The notes: a model not told the origin generated them from the letters alone. A stretch of DNA of 64,000 nucleotides from Bradyrhizobium commune (GCF_015624505.1 NZ_CP061379.1:3224001-3288000); one strand, 5' to 3'. Shown: positions 44,414 to 54,014, counted from the stretch's first letter. Numbers and translations are program-made.

Positions 44414-45868
44414 TCAGGCTCGCGATTTTTCCAGTTCGCGCCAGGCCTGCGCGATGGCGTCGCTCTCGATCTTCTCGCCGAACAAGATCATCGGAACGGT
44501 GCCGAGCATGATCTTAACATCCAGCATGAAGGACATGTTCTTGACGTACCAGACGTCGAGCGCGGCCTTGTCGGCCGGCGAGATCGCGCGCCCGCCCTTG
44601 ATCTGGGCCCAGCCCGTGAGGCCCGGACGCACCAGCAGGCGGGCCGAATAATCCGCCGGTTGATCGACTGGGAGCAGCGGACGCGGGCCCACGAACGACA
44701 TGTCGCCGGTCAGGATGCTGATCAGCTGGGGCAATTCGTCGACCCGGGTCCGGCGCAGCACATTGCCGACCGCGGAAACGCGCTGCGACTCGTGCCTGCG
44801 GCGGCCGAGCGCATCGTGGGCTGCGGCCATGGTGCGGAACTTGAAGACCTTGAACGGCTGCGCGCCGAGCCCCGGACGCTGCTGCCAGAACAGCACCGGG
44901 AAGCCGACGTCCATGATCGTGATGAGCGCGACCACGCCCATGAGGGGGGCCATCATCACGAGAAGCAGCGCCGCGAGAAAGATGTCGAGGGACCGTTTGA
45001 TGGTGCGATAGGGCGAGCTGGCGAGGCCCTCGCCGCTCATCGCGCTGAATGCATAGGTCTGCGCCCGCGTCTCGGGGGCTTTGCCGCTGCGTGGTGCCTC
45101 CCGGTTCGGACGTTCCGATGCGATCTTCTGATCGAGGAATTCGAGCGGGATCGCGTTGGCAGCTTCGAGGGCGAACAGGGCTTCCCGCGCCTGGACCGAC
45201 AGCTCGCGAAGCGGAACTGCAAGCACGATCCGGGTGATGACGACGCCGTGGACCTCGAGCGTGCGGACAACATCGGCAACCTGCTCCGGTGTGCCGAGGA
45301 CGCGATGCGACAACAGCGACTGCCCACGAGGGGCTTGCGCGTCCAGCAGGCCGACGACGCGAACGCGATCGCGGGCATAGCGGGTGATGCAATGCAGATA
45401 GAGCTCAGCCAGCTCATTGAGGCCGACGAGAAGGACGGACTCGGCCGTGGGAACGATCACGTCCTGCTGCCAATCGCCCGGCGAGCGCCGTGCATGCCAA
45501 AGCCGGCTCGCGATGCGCGCCCCGATCATCAGGGTGATTGTGATGAGAGCCTGGAGCAGCGGCAACGCGCGCGACACCCCGTCGAGCCGGTTGGCAACGA
45601 AAGTCAGCACCGAGGCGCCGGCGACGATCGCCACGACCGCGGTGACGATATCGCGATAGTTTTGCGGAGAAGAGTAGCGCCAGACAGCGCGAGTGACGCC
45701 CGACAATGGCAGCACGATTGCAGCCGCGGCAATCGTCAGGAGACCATACGGGATCAGCGCGACGAGATGATCGCTCGAGAATTCCAGATTTTCGCGAAGC
45801 ACCGAGGACGCGACCAGCGCGAATGACACCAACGCCAGATCCGCCAGCAGAATGCGCAATGATCTCAT
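44414..45868 (-). CDS. Initiating sugar-phosphate transferase (WbaP/ExoY type)
   Basis: Polyprenyl-phosphate hexose-1-phosphate transferase, which starts the repeat unit on undecaprenyl phosphate. The 484-residue protein has four or five N-terminal membrane helices (about 5-110), a CoA-binding-like soluble middle (about 140-250), a further helix (RSLDIFLAALLLVMMAPLMGVVALITI) and the bacterial sugar-transferase domain: FKVFKFRTM, LRRTRVDELPQL, GDMSFVGPRPLLP, RPGLTGWAQIKGGR and the final DVWYVKNMSF. Start ATG at 45868. It is the first gene of a leftward string towards the GT and epimerase. The sugar (glucose or galactose) cannot be read from sequence. Confidence 0.93.
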   Translation of the reverse strand: MRSLRILLADLALVSFALVASSVLRENLEFSSDHLVALIPYGLLTIAAAAIVLPLSGVTRAVWRYSSPQNYRDIVTAVVAIVAGASVLTFVANRLDGVSRALPLLQALITITLMIGARIASRLWHARRSPGDWQQDVIVPTAESVLLVGLNELAELYLHCITRYARDRVRVVGLLDAQAPRGQSLLSHRVLGTPEQVADVVRTLEVHGVVITRIVLAVPLRELSVQAREALFALEAANAIPLEFLDQKIASERPNREAPRSGKAPETRAQTYAFSAMSGEGLASSPYRTIKRSLDIFLAALLLVMMAPLMGVVALITIMDVGFPVLFWQQRPGLGAQPFKVFKFRTMAAAHDALGRRRHESQRVSAVGNVLRRTRVDELPQLISILTGDMSFVGPRPLLPVDQPADYSARLLVRPGLTGWAQIKGGRAISPADKAALDVWYVKNMSFMLDVKIMLGTVPMILFGEKIESDAIAQAWRELEKSRA

Positions 45869-46330
45869 GGCAATTACCGTCTAATCCCTTGTCATTTCAT
45901 AGATATTCACCGCATTTGCCGGCGTTCCGGCGGGCTTTGTTGCGGTTAACATTCAGTTAACATTAGACTGTGACATCGGGGCGACGTCACAACATTAGTT
46001 AGAAAGAGTTCCACGAGACACGTGCGGCCCGTTCCGGCCAGCAGAGGCTGGCGCAGCGGCAGATTTGCGGGGCCTTGGACGCCTGAGACTGCGCGTCGCG
46101 CGGTCGAGGTCGATGACACCGTGATGTGATCGCGATGTCGCATGTCATCGTAACATAATATGACGTGGTGTATCCCGTGCCCGCGTTGACGGGATCGAAA
46201 CGTGCCGAACGGGCAGGTTGCGAGCCTGACGACCGTGAGGTGCGTGCTTGGGGCTCGCGCATGACGTTCCGCGTAACACACGCGCCGACGCAGGAAATCG
46301 CGGCGGCCGCTAGAGGAGACGGGTGGGCAT
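45869..46330. promoter_or_regulatory. Long divergent promoter region with dyad
   Basis: A 462-base intergenic region between the initiating transferase (minus) and the carbamoyltransferase (plus). On the transferase side are two GTTAACATT copies and a dyad TGTGAC-N11-GTCACA (45969-45991). Further right is TAACATAA (46151-46158, reverse TTATGTTA). No gene is supported; the small frames here are Arg-rich and unconvincing. Confidence 0.5.
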
Positions 46331-48127
46331 ATGACCGCGATCCTGGGGCTGAATTTCAATCACGCCGATGCATCGGCCGCGCTGATCCTCGACGGCAAGG
46401 TCGTTGCGGCTGTCGCCGAAGAACGCTTCGGACGTCGCATCAAGCATGATCCGTCGTTCCCGGAACACGCGATCAGGTCGGTCCTCGCGATCGGCGGGGT
46501 CAGCGCCAGGGATATCGATATCATCGCGGTTCCCCGCGATACGCAGCAAAACCGGTTGAGCAAGGCCATGTATGTCTTGCAGAATCCGTGGCGCGGGGCG
46601 CAGGCGGCGGCAGAGCATCTGCGTCGCGCCAATGCCGAGAAGGGCACCGTCGACCGCGTTGCGGAAGCGTGCGGCGAGGCGACCGGCTCGCTGCGGGCGA
46701 AGCTCGTCAACATCGAGCATCACATCGCGCACATAGCGAGCGCCTATTATTGCTCGCCGTTCGAAGGGGTCACCGCCGGCTTCTCGTACGACAGCAGCGG
46801 CGATTTCGTCAGCGCGATGGCCGCACGATGCGAGGGCAGCCGTATTGAGGTGCTCGATCGCGTGTCGTTGCCGAACAGCCTCGGGTTCTTCTACACGGCC
46901 TGCTGCCAGTACATCGGGTTTGACGGGTTCGGCGAGGAATACAAGGTCATGGGCCTTGCCCCTTATGGGGAGAACACCTACGCGGAGTTCATGCGCGAGC
47001 TCGTGACCTCGCCCGACGACGGCTGGTTCCGTCTTTCACCCGGATGGTTCGGAATGCATTCGGGTGGTGAGAGTGGTGGGGTGGACGATCGCAACGCGAT
47101 CGTGACGGGGACGCTCTACACCGACAAATGGGCCGAAAAGCTCGGCGCTCCGCGCAAGCGCGGCGACGAGCTGACGCAACGCCAGCGCGACATTGCCCGC
47201 TCGTGCCAGGTGCGGTTCGAGGATGTTGCGATGGATTGCTTCCAGAAGCTTCACGATCGGGTCCGCACCAACCAGATCACCTATGCCGGCGGATGTGCGC
47301 TCAACGGTGTGGCGAATGCGCGGTTGCTGCGTGATACCCCGTTCGAGAAGGTCTATCTCCAGCCGGCCGCGTCCGACGACGGCCTGTGCATCGGTGCCGC
47401 CATGTGGGCCTGGCACAACGTCGCGGGTCGGTCGGAGCGCTTCTACATGAAGCATGCCTATTGGGGCCCGGAATATCCGGACAGCATGCTGCGCAAGGCA
47501 GCCGAGGCTGCGGGCTTTCCGGTCCACGAGGTGTCCCGCGCCGAACTTCCGGACGCTGCCGCCCGCCTGATCCGGGCGGGCCTGGTGATCGGATGGTATC
47601 AGGGCCGGTCGGAATGGGGCCCACGTGCCCTCGGCAACCGCTCGATCCTGGGCGATCCGACACGGTCGGACATCAAGGATCTCATCAACGCCAAGATCAA
47701 GCGCCGCGAACTGTTCCGCCCGTTTGCGCCGACCATCGTGCGGCATGCGGTCGGCAAGTTTTTCGAACAGGACGTCTTCAGCCCGTTCATGATGCACGTC
47801 GTGAAGGTACGCCCGGAATGGCGCGACCAGTTGCCGGGCATCACCCATGTCGACGGCACCGGCCGGCTTCAGAGCATCGAGCGCGAGACGAACCAATTGT
47901 ACTTCGATCTGATCGAAGCGTTCGGTCGCCTGTCCGGTATTCCGATCGTTCTCAACACCAGCTTCAACGAGAACGAGCCGATCGTCGATACGCCGGAGCA
48001 GGCTGTGAACTGCTTCGTGCGGACCGGGCTTGATGCGCTGTGCCTCGGCAACTACATTGTCGCCAAGCCGGAGCATGAGGCGCTGGTGCGCGACGCTTGC
48101 AGGTCGCCCGAAGCCGCGGCGAGCTGA
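46331..48127 (+). CDS. Carbamoyltransferase (NodU/CmcH family)
   Basis: Enzyme that transfers a carbamoyl group from carbamoyl phosphate to a sugar hydroxyl, as NodU does on Nod factors. The 598-residue protein has the N-terminal Kae1-like domain ([32 protein letters not shown], the metal-binding [42 protein letters not shown]) and the C-terminal YrdC-like domain ([16 protein letters not shown] and [11 protein letters not shown]). Start ATG at 46331, with AGAGGAGA upstream. Since nod genes are absent and EPS genes surround it, the acceptor is probably a sugar of the exopolysaccharide (inference). Confidence 0.92.
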   Translation: MTAILGLNFNHADASAALILDGKVVAAVAEERFGRRIKHDPSFPEHAIRSVLAIGGVSARDIDIIAVPRDTQQNRLSKAMYVLQNPWRGAQAAAEHLRRANAEKGTVDRVAEACGEATGSLRAKLVNIEHHIAHIASAYYCSPFEGVTAGFSYDSSGDFVSAMAARCEGSRIEVLDRVSLPNSLGFFYTACCQYIGFDGFGEEYKVMGLAPYGENTYAEFMRELVTSPDDGWFRLSPGWFGMHSGGESGGVDDRNAIVTGTLYTDKWAEKLGAPRKRGDELTQRQRDIARSCQVRFEDVAMDCFQKLHDRVRTNQITYAGGCALNGVANARLLRDTPFEKVYLQPAASDDGLCIGAAMWAWHNVAGRSERFYMKHAYWGPEYPDSMLRKAAEAAGFPVHEVSRAELPDAAARLIRAGLVIGWYQGRSEWGPRALGNRSILGDPTRSDIKDLINAKIKRRELFRPFAPTIVRHAVGKFFEQDVFSPFMMHVVKVRPEWRDQLPGITHVDGTGRLQSIERETNQLYFDLIEAFGRLSGIPIVLNTSFNENEPIVDTPEQAVNCFVRTGLDALCLGNYIVAKPEHEALVRDACRSPEAAAS

Positions 48128-48163
48128 CAAGCTCGTTCATTCCGCTGCGCGTGCATCGCCTGG

Positions 48164-49402
48164 CTAGGAGATTGCACTCGTAGCCATCGCCGGCGTCCGG
48201 CCATGCGCTGTTGCGACCTCGGAGAGCACCCGGCCAAGCCGCTTGGCCGGGATGCTGATCTCGAACCGCCGCAGAAAGCAATCGCGGGCGGCTTTGCGCA
48301 TCGCGTCCTTCTCGGGTTCGGCCAGTGCTGCGAAGCGAGCAAGCAGGTCGCAGACCCCCGCGGCGTCATCGGTCGCGATCAGGCCGGCAGCGTCAGATTT
48401 GACCTCGCGCCAGATGTTGACCTTGTCGGTGATCAGCACCGGCTTGCCGGCTGCAAGTGCCTCGGCGACCGCGACGCCAAAGTTCTCTTGATGCGATGGC
48501 AGCACGAAAGCATCGCAGGCGCGCAGCGCGCCCCATTTGATGTCCCCAAACACCGCGCCGGGCCAATGGATGCGACGTTCAATGCCGGCAGCGCGGGCCT
48601 GATCCTCGAGTTGGCTGCGCCAGCCGACCTGGTCCGGGCCCGCGACGACCAGATCAAGCTCGGGGTGCTCGGTCGCGATCCCTGCAAACGCGGTGACCAG
48701 CAAATCACAGCCCTTCTTGGGATGGATTCGACCGAGAAAGAGCAGAAACGAGCGGTCGCCGAGCGCAGGCAGGGATTTGCGGAAAGCGCCGACCTGGTGC
48801 GCGGGATCCCCCACGATGTCCGCGGTCCCGTAGCCGACAATTCGCTCGCTGGCGCGATATGGCCAGAACGTGTTGCGGGCGCGGCGCATCTCGTCTTCGG
48901 TGGTGAACAGCACGGCGTTCGCGTTTGCAAGCAGCGGGCCTTCGCAAAGCGGCCAAAGCGCCTGCTTCAACGCATGCTTCAAGCTCCCGCGAGCCCACGG
49001 ATCGAGCATGCCATGAACGAACACGGCGTAGGGAATGCCGGATTGTGGCAGCACCTGCCGCGCCCCGAACGTTGCATAATTCCAAAGTCCGTTGACGACC
49101 ACGATATCGTAGTTGCCGACATGCGATTTCAGCCACGGCACGAATTTCGGCGCATAGCCGTAATGCGCCCACAGCCAGTTCAACGGGCCGGATGGCTTGC
49201 TCAGCATCCCGCTCCCGACCGCGAAGGTCGGCACCGGACATGCGCCGACCCAGCCGTCGTCCGGGGCGTCGAGACTGACGATATGTGTGTCCGTAGCAAA
49301 GGCACGCCGGGCCTCCGCTTGGCGAAGCAGGCCCTCGATGGCCCCGCCACCGCGAGGGTCTACTGACGCAATGATCTCGAGAACGCGCAATGACGGCTTC
49401 AT
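48164..49402 (-). CDS. Family 4 glycosyltransferase
   Basis: A 412-residue GT4-type glycosyltransferase with an N-terminal acceptor half (EIIASVDPRGGGAIEGLLRQAEA) and a C-terminal GT1_4 half: FLLFLGRIHPKKGCDLLV, LVVAGPD, and the donor-site block FVLPSHQENFGVAVAEALAAGKPVLIT with the E-x7-E pattern. The ATG at 49402 is preferred; a GTG (49414) and a TTG (49435) lie upstream in frame, the latter inside the dyad at 49426-49444. It converges with the carbamoyltransferase gene, leaving 36 bases between stops. Donor and acceptor unknown; probably assembles the EPS repeat unit. Confidence 0.9.
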   Translation of the reverse strand: MKPSLRVLEIIASVDPRGGGAIEGLLRQAEARRAFATDTHIVSLDAPDDGWVGACPVPTFAVGSGMLSKPSGPLNWLWAHYGYAPKFVPWLKSHVGNYDIVVVNGLWNYATFGARQVLPQSGIPYAVFVHGMLDPWARGSLKHALKQALWPLCEGPLLANANAVLFTTEDEMRRARNTFWPYRASERIVGYGTADIVGDPAHQVGAFRKSLPALGDRSFLLFLGRIHPKKGCDLLVTAFAGIATEHPELDLVVAGPDQVGWRSQLEDQARAAGIERRIHWPGAVFGDIKWGALRACDAFVLPSHQENFGVAVAEALAAGKPVLITDKVNIWREVKSDAAGLIATDDAAGVCDLLARFAALAEPEKDAMRKAARDCFLRRFEISIPAKRLGRVLSEVATAHGRTPAMATSAIS

Positions 49403-49425
49403 TGATGGCTTCACATCCAGATATG

Positions 49426-49444
49426 ATCCATACAATATATGGAT
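49426..49444. promoter_or_regulatory. Perfect dyad in the divergent promoter
   Basis: ATCCATA and TATGGAT form a perfect 7-base inverted repeat around a five-base spacer, in the 242-base gap between the GT4 gene (minus) and the thioesterase gene (plus). Likely an operator. Confidence 0.45.
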
Positions 49445-49644
49445 GAGATGAACGATATCAAATTGATCGCCGTCTTATCAAGGATCACGCGGAATGACGT
49501 CGGTCGCGCGTCTGAATTCATCAGACTGTCAACGAGCGCTGCCATCACCGTGCGCTGGCGGCACTTGCGGACCCGCCGGAAGCATCGCGTCTCCGAATGC
49601 CAGAGCCACACAAGCTGAGAAATGTTCCGGCAGGGGATGCGATC

Positions 49645-50727
49645 ATGAGCGACGCAATGACGCCCAACGCACAGCTCGGGTCAGCCTCGATAGAACAATC
49701 GCCTTCCATCCTTGAGACGGTTCTGGATATCTGGCAGCGCACGACGGGCCCGAAGGGACAGCAGCCGAACGCAGATCTCCGCCATATCGGGATCGGTGTC
49801 AGGCGGGTGGTTCGCTTGCTGGATGAAATTGAAGAGGCGCTGGGCAAGAGGATTCCGATCGGCACCGCGTTGAGGCTGGGCACGCCGGACGCCATTGCCG
49901 AGGCTATCGCGACCGATCGGTGGCCCGAGCCTTCGCCGCTGCTGCTGCTGAAGGATGGCGACGATCGTCCGCCGCTCTATCTGATCGCAGGCGTTCGCGG
50001 GACTCTGTTTGAAGTCGTCGCGCTGGCGCGGGCGTCATCATTCCCCGGCAAGATCTGGGGACTTCAGCCGCCCGGCTTCGAGGGCGACGCGCCGCGCTTC
50101 GAGTCCATCGAAGCGACCGCGGCCGAGTTTCTCGAACATCTCGTTGGCGATCGTGCCGCGCCGGTCAATCTCGTCGGATATTCGATGGGAGGCGAGATCG
50201 CGATCGAGATGGCAAGGGCACTGCGTTCGGACAATCGAAAGCTTGGATTGATCGGACTCATCGACACCAACGTCGTGGAAAGACACTGGTCGCTGACGAC
50301 GCGACTGCGCTATGCGGCACGGCGCTCGCAGTTGCGGGTCTTCGGGCTGTTCCAGGCGCCATCGGGGCAGCGCCTTGATAACTTGCTCAATATCGTGCGT
50401 CCGCTGATCCGTCGCCTGATCGGTCAGTTCACCTATGATGCAGAATTCACGCGCTACTACGAATCCGGGCTCGACGACAGGATCAAGGTCGTCAAGGATC
50501 TCGCACTCGTGGCCTACGAACGCTATGTGCCGCCCGTCGTCGATTTTCCTGTCGTTCTGTTCAAGTCGTGGGAGTCGGCCAAGCGGGATCTCGTCGATCC
50601 CGTCGAAACCTGGCGGCCGAAGATTCCCGAGCTCGAAGTGGTGGAAGTCGATGGCACCCATGCCAACATGATCTTCCCGCCATTCGTGCGCGGGCTGGCA
50701 TCCGAGATCGCCGCTCGCCTATTGTAG
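49645..50727 (+). CDS. Carrier-like domain plus thioesterase
   Basis: A 360-residue protein shaped like the end of an NRPS. Residues about 20-90 look like an acyl-carrier domain (ETVLDIWQRTTG, then ADLRHIGIGVRRVVRLLDEIEEALGKRIP). By eye, the phosphopantetheine Ser of the usual GGHS motif is missing (GIGV instead). Residues 105-360 are a thioesterase: LYLIAGVRGT, nucleophile Ser180 in GYSMGG, Asp207 in LIDT and His339 in DGTHANM. It probably releases or transfers an acyl chain, possibly onto the exopolysaccharide (inference). The ATG at 49645, eight bases after AGGGG, is better than the ATG at 49597. The TE call is secure; the carrier part is degenerate. Confidence 0.82.
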   Translation: MSDAMTPNAQLGSASIEQSPSILETVLDIWQRTTGPKGQQPNADLRHIGIGVRRVVRLLDEIEEALGKRIPIGTALRLGTPDAIAEAIATDRWPEPSPLLLLKDGDDRPPLYLIAGVRGTLFEVVALARASSFPGKIWGLQPPGFEGDAPRFESIEATAAEFLEHLVGDRAAPVNLVGYSMGGEIAIEMARALRSDNRKLGLIGLIDTNVVERHWSLTTRLRYAARRSQLRVFGLFQAPSGQRLDNLLNIVRPLIRRLIGQFTYDAEFTRYYESGLDDRIKVVKDLALVAYERYVPPVVDFPVVLFKSWESAKRDLVDPVETWRPKIPELEVVEVDGTHANMIFPPFVRGLASEIAARLL

Positions 50728-50812
50728 GCATTGTCCCGCGACGAATTCACAAACCCAAATCTGCGCAACGCCGGGCGCAAGCAACGCGCGTCATATCCTC
50801 AGACGAACGGTA

Positions 50813-50843
50813 CAAAAAAATGCACCCGGCCGAAGCCGGGTGC
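50813..50843 (-). terminator. Intrinsic terminator of the PstS-like gene
   Basis: A perfect nine-pair stem GCACCCGGC/GCCGGGTGC with a four-base loop (50822-50843) is followed on the minus strand by a run of seven T (50814-50820). It lies 37 bases past the stop of the PstS-like gene and also faces the thioesterase gene from the other side. Confidence 0.9.
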
Positions 50844-50879
50844 AGGTGCCTCGTTTGAAGGAGGCCTTGTACGGTCAGA

Positions 50880-52532
50880 TCAGGCGCCCGAGCGGGTCTT
50901 GCAGACCGGGTTGGCCGAATCGCCGGCGTTGCCCATCTGCGACGGGCCGCCCGTGATGAGCGGGATGATCGGATCGCGCCAGGCGTTCGGGATCGGCGAG
51001 AAGCCCTGCGACTTCAGGATCGCAGCAGCGTGCGAGTCGTAGTAGTGGAACCCGATGTAGTTCATCATGTTCTGGAAGGTGCCGAGGCCGAGGCCGCTGT
51101 CACGGGTCTGGCTGTAGCACTGATAGAAGTCCAGCCAGGTGAAGCCCGCGATCGGGTACGAGCTGGGGGTGGCCGGGTTCGGAACCTGGGACTGCGAGCT
51201 CCAGTTCAGGGGGTTCGCAATCGCATTGGCGTCCGGCAGGATCGGCGTGACGGCAGCCATCGCGTTGTTGATGCGGGTCGGCGAGGGCCACTGGAAGGCA
51301 CCGGTGGCGTTGTCCACGTCATACTGCGACTGGACGTTGGCAACCTGCATGCCGGTCGAGAGCACCGGCTGCGAGAAGTCGGTGGTGGAGTAGCCGATTG
51401 CACCGTTGGTGCTCTCGATCGCGGTCTTGACGCCGCCGTTGGTGGAGGCACCAACGAACACACCGCCGCCCGGGTTGTTGTTGAGCGGCTGAGCCGGCGA
51501 GCAGGTGTCGTTGGTGAAATCCGGCCAGTTGATCAGATTGTTCGCTTCATAGAGAGCGTCGGGGCAGGCCGTATTGACGCGGGCGCTGAAACGGAACTCC
51601 CACGAGCGAGTGGTCGGAGAAGCGGTGAGCGCATCGGCCGTGTTGAGCGGACCGGTGACGCCCTGGCACTGACGATAGAGGGCATTGGTGAAGAGGAAGT
51701 TGGTGCCGCTGCCGTCAGCGCGGTGGATGACCTTGATCTGACCGGTGCCGAGAGCAACGTTGTTGTTGGCCTTGGTCAGTTCGGGGTCGTTCCAGGCGGT
51801 GATGTGGCCGGTGAAGATGCCGCACAGCGCCTTGCGGGTCAGGTTCAGGCCGGTATAGTTGCCCGGATAACCGAACGTGGCCTTGTCGGAGGTCGCACCC
51901 GCCGGAACGGCGTTGGCGATATTGAGGGTGGTGCCCGCACCGTCCTTGCCGTTGAACGCGATCACGACAGCGCCAGCCAGAGCCGGCATCTGGATGATGT
52001 TGCCGTACTTGGCATTGTTGCCGGTCGCAGTGTAGTTCGCCGCATCGGTCGAATTCCAGATGTCGTCGCTGCCGACGAACTGCACCGACGGATAGCCGTA
52101 GTGATCGGTCCAGCCGGGAATCCAGCCCGAAACGATCGGGAGCGCAACGGCGGGCGCGGAGCCGAAGCCGGTCCCGTTGGAGGAGCCGTCATGGGCAATG
52201 AGCGCGCGCTTGCCGCCGCCCGAGCCAACCGGAACGTAGAGGATCTGCATGAACAGGCCGCTCGAGTCGCCGGTCCCGCTGCCGCAGGACGGAGAGATCG
52301 GATAAGCGGGCTCGAACGTGCCGGCGGGAATGCTGCCGATGGCGGGATAGGGCCAGGTCGGGCCGGCGGGATTGCCGTCGACTTGGACGGAGTGGCAGTC
52401 GAAGAGATAGCGATAGACCGGGGCAGGGAACGACGCACCTCCCGCGTAGACCAGCTGAGCTTGGGCCGGCGCAGCCAGGCCGCAAGTGCCGATGGCGGCC
52501 GAGGCCAGCAAATACGCTTTCCAGTTTCTCAT
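50880..52532 (-). CDS. PstS-like substrate-binding protein
   Basis: A 550-residue secreted protein with a signal peptide (cleavage near AQA, about 25) and a phosphate-binding-type periplasmic fold: YAGGASFPAPVY at the mature N-terminus, GIFTGHITAWNDPEL, and VIHRADGSGTNFLFTNAL, all hallmark segments of PstS/DING proteins. It is much longer than PstS (about 320-350 residues), with extra Asn/Gly-rich loops and several Cys. No pstCAB transport genes are near, so it may bind phosphate or a phosphorylated polymer on the surface (inference). AGGAG lies a few bases upstream of the ATG, and a strong terminator follows. It is a single-gene transcript. Confidence 0.82.
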   Translation of the reverse strand: MRNWKAYLLASAAIGTCGLAAPAQAQLVYAGGASFPAPVYRYLFDCHSVQVDGNPAGPTWPYPAIGSIPAGTFEPAYPISPSCGSGTGDSSGLFMQILYVPVGSGGGKRALIAHDGSSNGTGFGSAPAVALPIVSGWIPGWTDHYGYPSVQFVGSDDIWNSTDAANYTATGNNAKYGNIIQMPALAGAVVIAFNGKDGAGTTLNIANAVPAGATSDKATFGYPGNYTGLNLTRKALCGIFTGHITAWNDPELTKANNNVALGTGQIKVIHRADGSGTNFLFTNALYRQCQGVTGPLNTADALTASPTTRSWEFRFSARVNTACPDALYEANNLINWPDFTNDTCSPAQPLNNNPGGGVFVGASTNGGVKTAIESTNGAIGYSTTDFSQPVLSTGMQVANVQSQYDVDNATGAFQWPSPTRINNAMAAVTPILPDANAIANPLNWSSQSQVPNPATPSSYPIAGFTWLDFYQCYSQTRDSGLGLGTFQNMMNYIGFHYYDSHAAAILKSQGFSPIPNAWRDPIIPLITGGPSQMGNAGDSANPVCKTRSGA

Positions 52533-53039
52533 TAGAGACTCCTGTTCGATTTCTAAGGTCCCGACCTTCTCCCCCAGCGGGCATCGTATCGGGTGCGGCG
52601 GACCCTAGTCAGGCTTTGTTATGCTTTAACGTTACATTTGTGAAAACGATAACATCGTCAAATGATACTCGTCGAGCGCGGCGCTCTTGTTGGTTGAGTG
52701 TGTGTTGCGGTGAAATCTTCCGACCGCATCAAAGACGAAATACTGCTGCAATTCGCTTTGATTTCACGCAAATCGCGCCGCGATCCTGCATGATGTGCTG
52801 ATCGCGACAGCCCGCTTCGCGACGACTGAAAAAACATCATGACAACGTTTGATAACATAACTGGAGTCGATAGTCACAAATCATTCTTCCCTGCATTATA
52901 TTAGCGTCAGGCTTGGGTCATTACAGACGCATCCTGGTCCTGCCGAGCGGGCACGACCAGTTGCAGTTGCGGGAGCATCACGCCGTCACGCTGCTGCTGT
53001 GCAGTCTTCGGTGATGCATTTCTAAATCTGATCGAGGGT
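52533..53039. promoter_or_regulatory. Long divergent promoter region with two GTTATG boxes
   Basis: 507 bases without a supported gene, between the PstS-like gene (minus) and the EpsD-like gene (plus). It contains GTTATG (52618-52623), a small dyad ACGAT-AAC-ATCGT (52646-52658), GAGCG/CGCTC (near 52673), and AACATAAC (52854-52861, reverse GTTATGTT). AT-rich patches at both ends fit promoters for the two flanking genes. Confidence 0.5.
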
Positions 53040-54014
53040 ATGATGGTTCTCAATCGTGTTCGCCGCCAACAGTCGTCTGGCGTGTATTCTCGAATGGTGG
53101 TCGGACTCGCAGTCGCGACGAGCCTTTGGGCCGCGAGCGGATCGAGCCGCGCCCAGTCAAGCGACACGGTTCTCGCCAAGGTCAGCGACCTCATCGTCGC
53201 CAAGGTCGACGACATCGTGATCGACGGCCGCGACTACGCGCTGGCGCAGCAGATGTTCGTGCATGATCTGAAGGGATTGGACGAGAAGGCGCGTCACGAT
53301 TTTCTGGTCCAGTACCTGATCGACGTCGCGCTGATGTCGCGGGATGCGCAGAAGAGGGATCTGAAGGTGGATGAGGCTGCCCTTCAGCGCAACTTCGACT
53401 TCATCCGCAAGAAGGCGCTGATGGAAAGCTGGCTGGGCACCGTCGGGCAGGGCGCGATCTCGGAAGATTCCGTGCGCGCGGCCTATGAGCAGGCGGTCAA
53501 GGACACCAGCGAGCCCCAGATCCGCATGCGGACCATGCTGTTCAAGGTCGACGCCGCCGGCGATGAGAAGGCCGTCAAGACCGCAGAGGAGCGCGCCAAC
53601 GAGGCCGTCGCCCGCGTCAAGAAGGGCGAGGAGTTCACCAAGGTCGCAGAAGACATGACAGGAACGTCTTTGCCGGCCACGCTCAAGGAAGCGGGTTATC
53701 AGAGCCGCCAGCAGATGAAGCCGGAAATCGCGAAGGTCGCGTTCACGACCGACGTGGGAAGCACGACCGCCCCTATCCGCACGGAGCAGGGTTGGGAAGT
53801 CGTGAAGGTCGAGGACAAGCAGACGCGAAAGCCGCTCGACTTTGACATCGTGAAGAGTCAGTTCGCGATGGTCGTGGCGCGGAAGGCTCAGCTTGCGGCC
53901 ATGGAGAAGCTGCGGTCGGAGGCGAAGATCGAGCGGATGGATATCCCCGAGCCGCCGCAGGATCAGGCCGCCAAGACGCCGAATGACGCCGCCAAGGCGA
54001 AGACGTCGAACTGA
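53040..54014 (+). CDS. EpsD-like peptidyl-prolyl isomerase
   Basis: A 324-residue exported parvulin-like protein of the EpsD type often found in exopolysaccharide loci. It has a signal peptide (cleavage near SRA/Q, about 38), a SurA_N-like helical region (about 60-150) and a rotamase-like domain (QIRMRTMLFKVDAAGDEK to TEQGWEVVKVEDKQTR, about 160-262). The C-terminus is Lys/Asp-rich. Two ATG codons in tandem (53040 and 53043) follow GAGGG; the second has better spacing. Probably assists folding of envelope components of the EPS system. No exosortase gene, the usual companion of EpsD, is present here. Confidence 0.8.
   Translation: MMVLNRVRRQQSSGVYSRMVVGLAVATSLWAASGSSRAQSSDTVLAKVSDLIVAKVDDIVIDGRDYALAQQMFVHDLKGLDEKARHDFLVQYLIDVALMSRDAQKRDLKVDEAALQRNFDFIRKKALMESWLGTVGQGAISEDSVRAAYEQAVKDTSEPQIRMRTMLFKVDAAGDEKAVKTAEERANEAVARVKKGEEFTKVAEDMTGTSLPATLKEAGYQSRQQMKPEIAKVAFTTDVGSTTAPIRTEQGWEVVKVEDKQTRKPLDFDIVKSQFAMVVARKAQLAAMEKLRSEAKIERMDIPEPPQDQAAKTPNDAAKAKTSN

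Noticed and set aside
45869..46330. Crp/Fnr-type operator in the divergent promoter
   Set aside because: The TGTGAC and GTCACA arms are 11 bases apart, whereas Crp/Fnr sites have a six-base spacer between TGTGA and TCACA.
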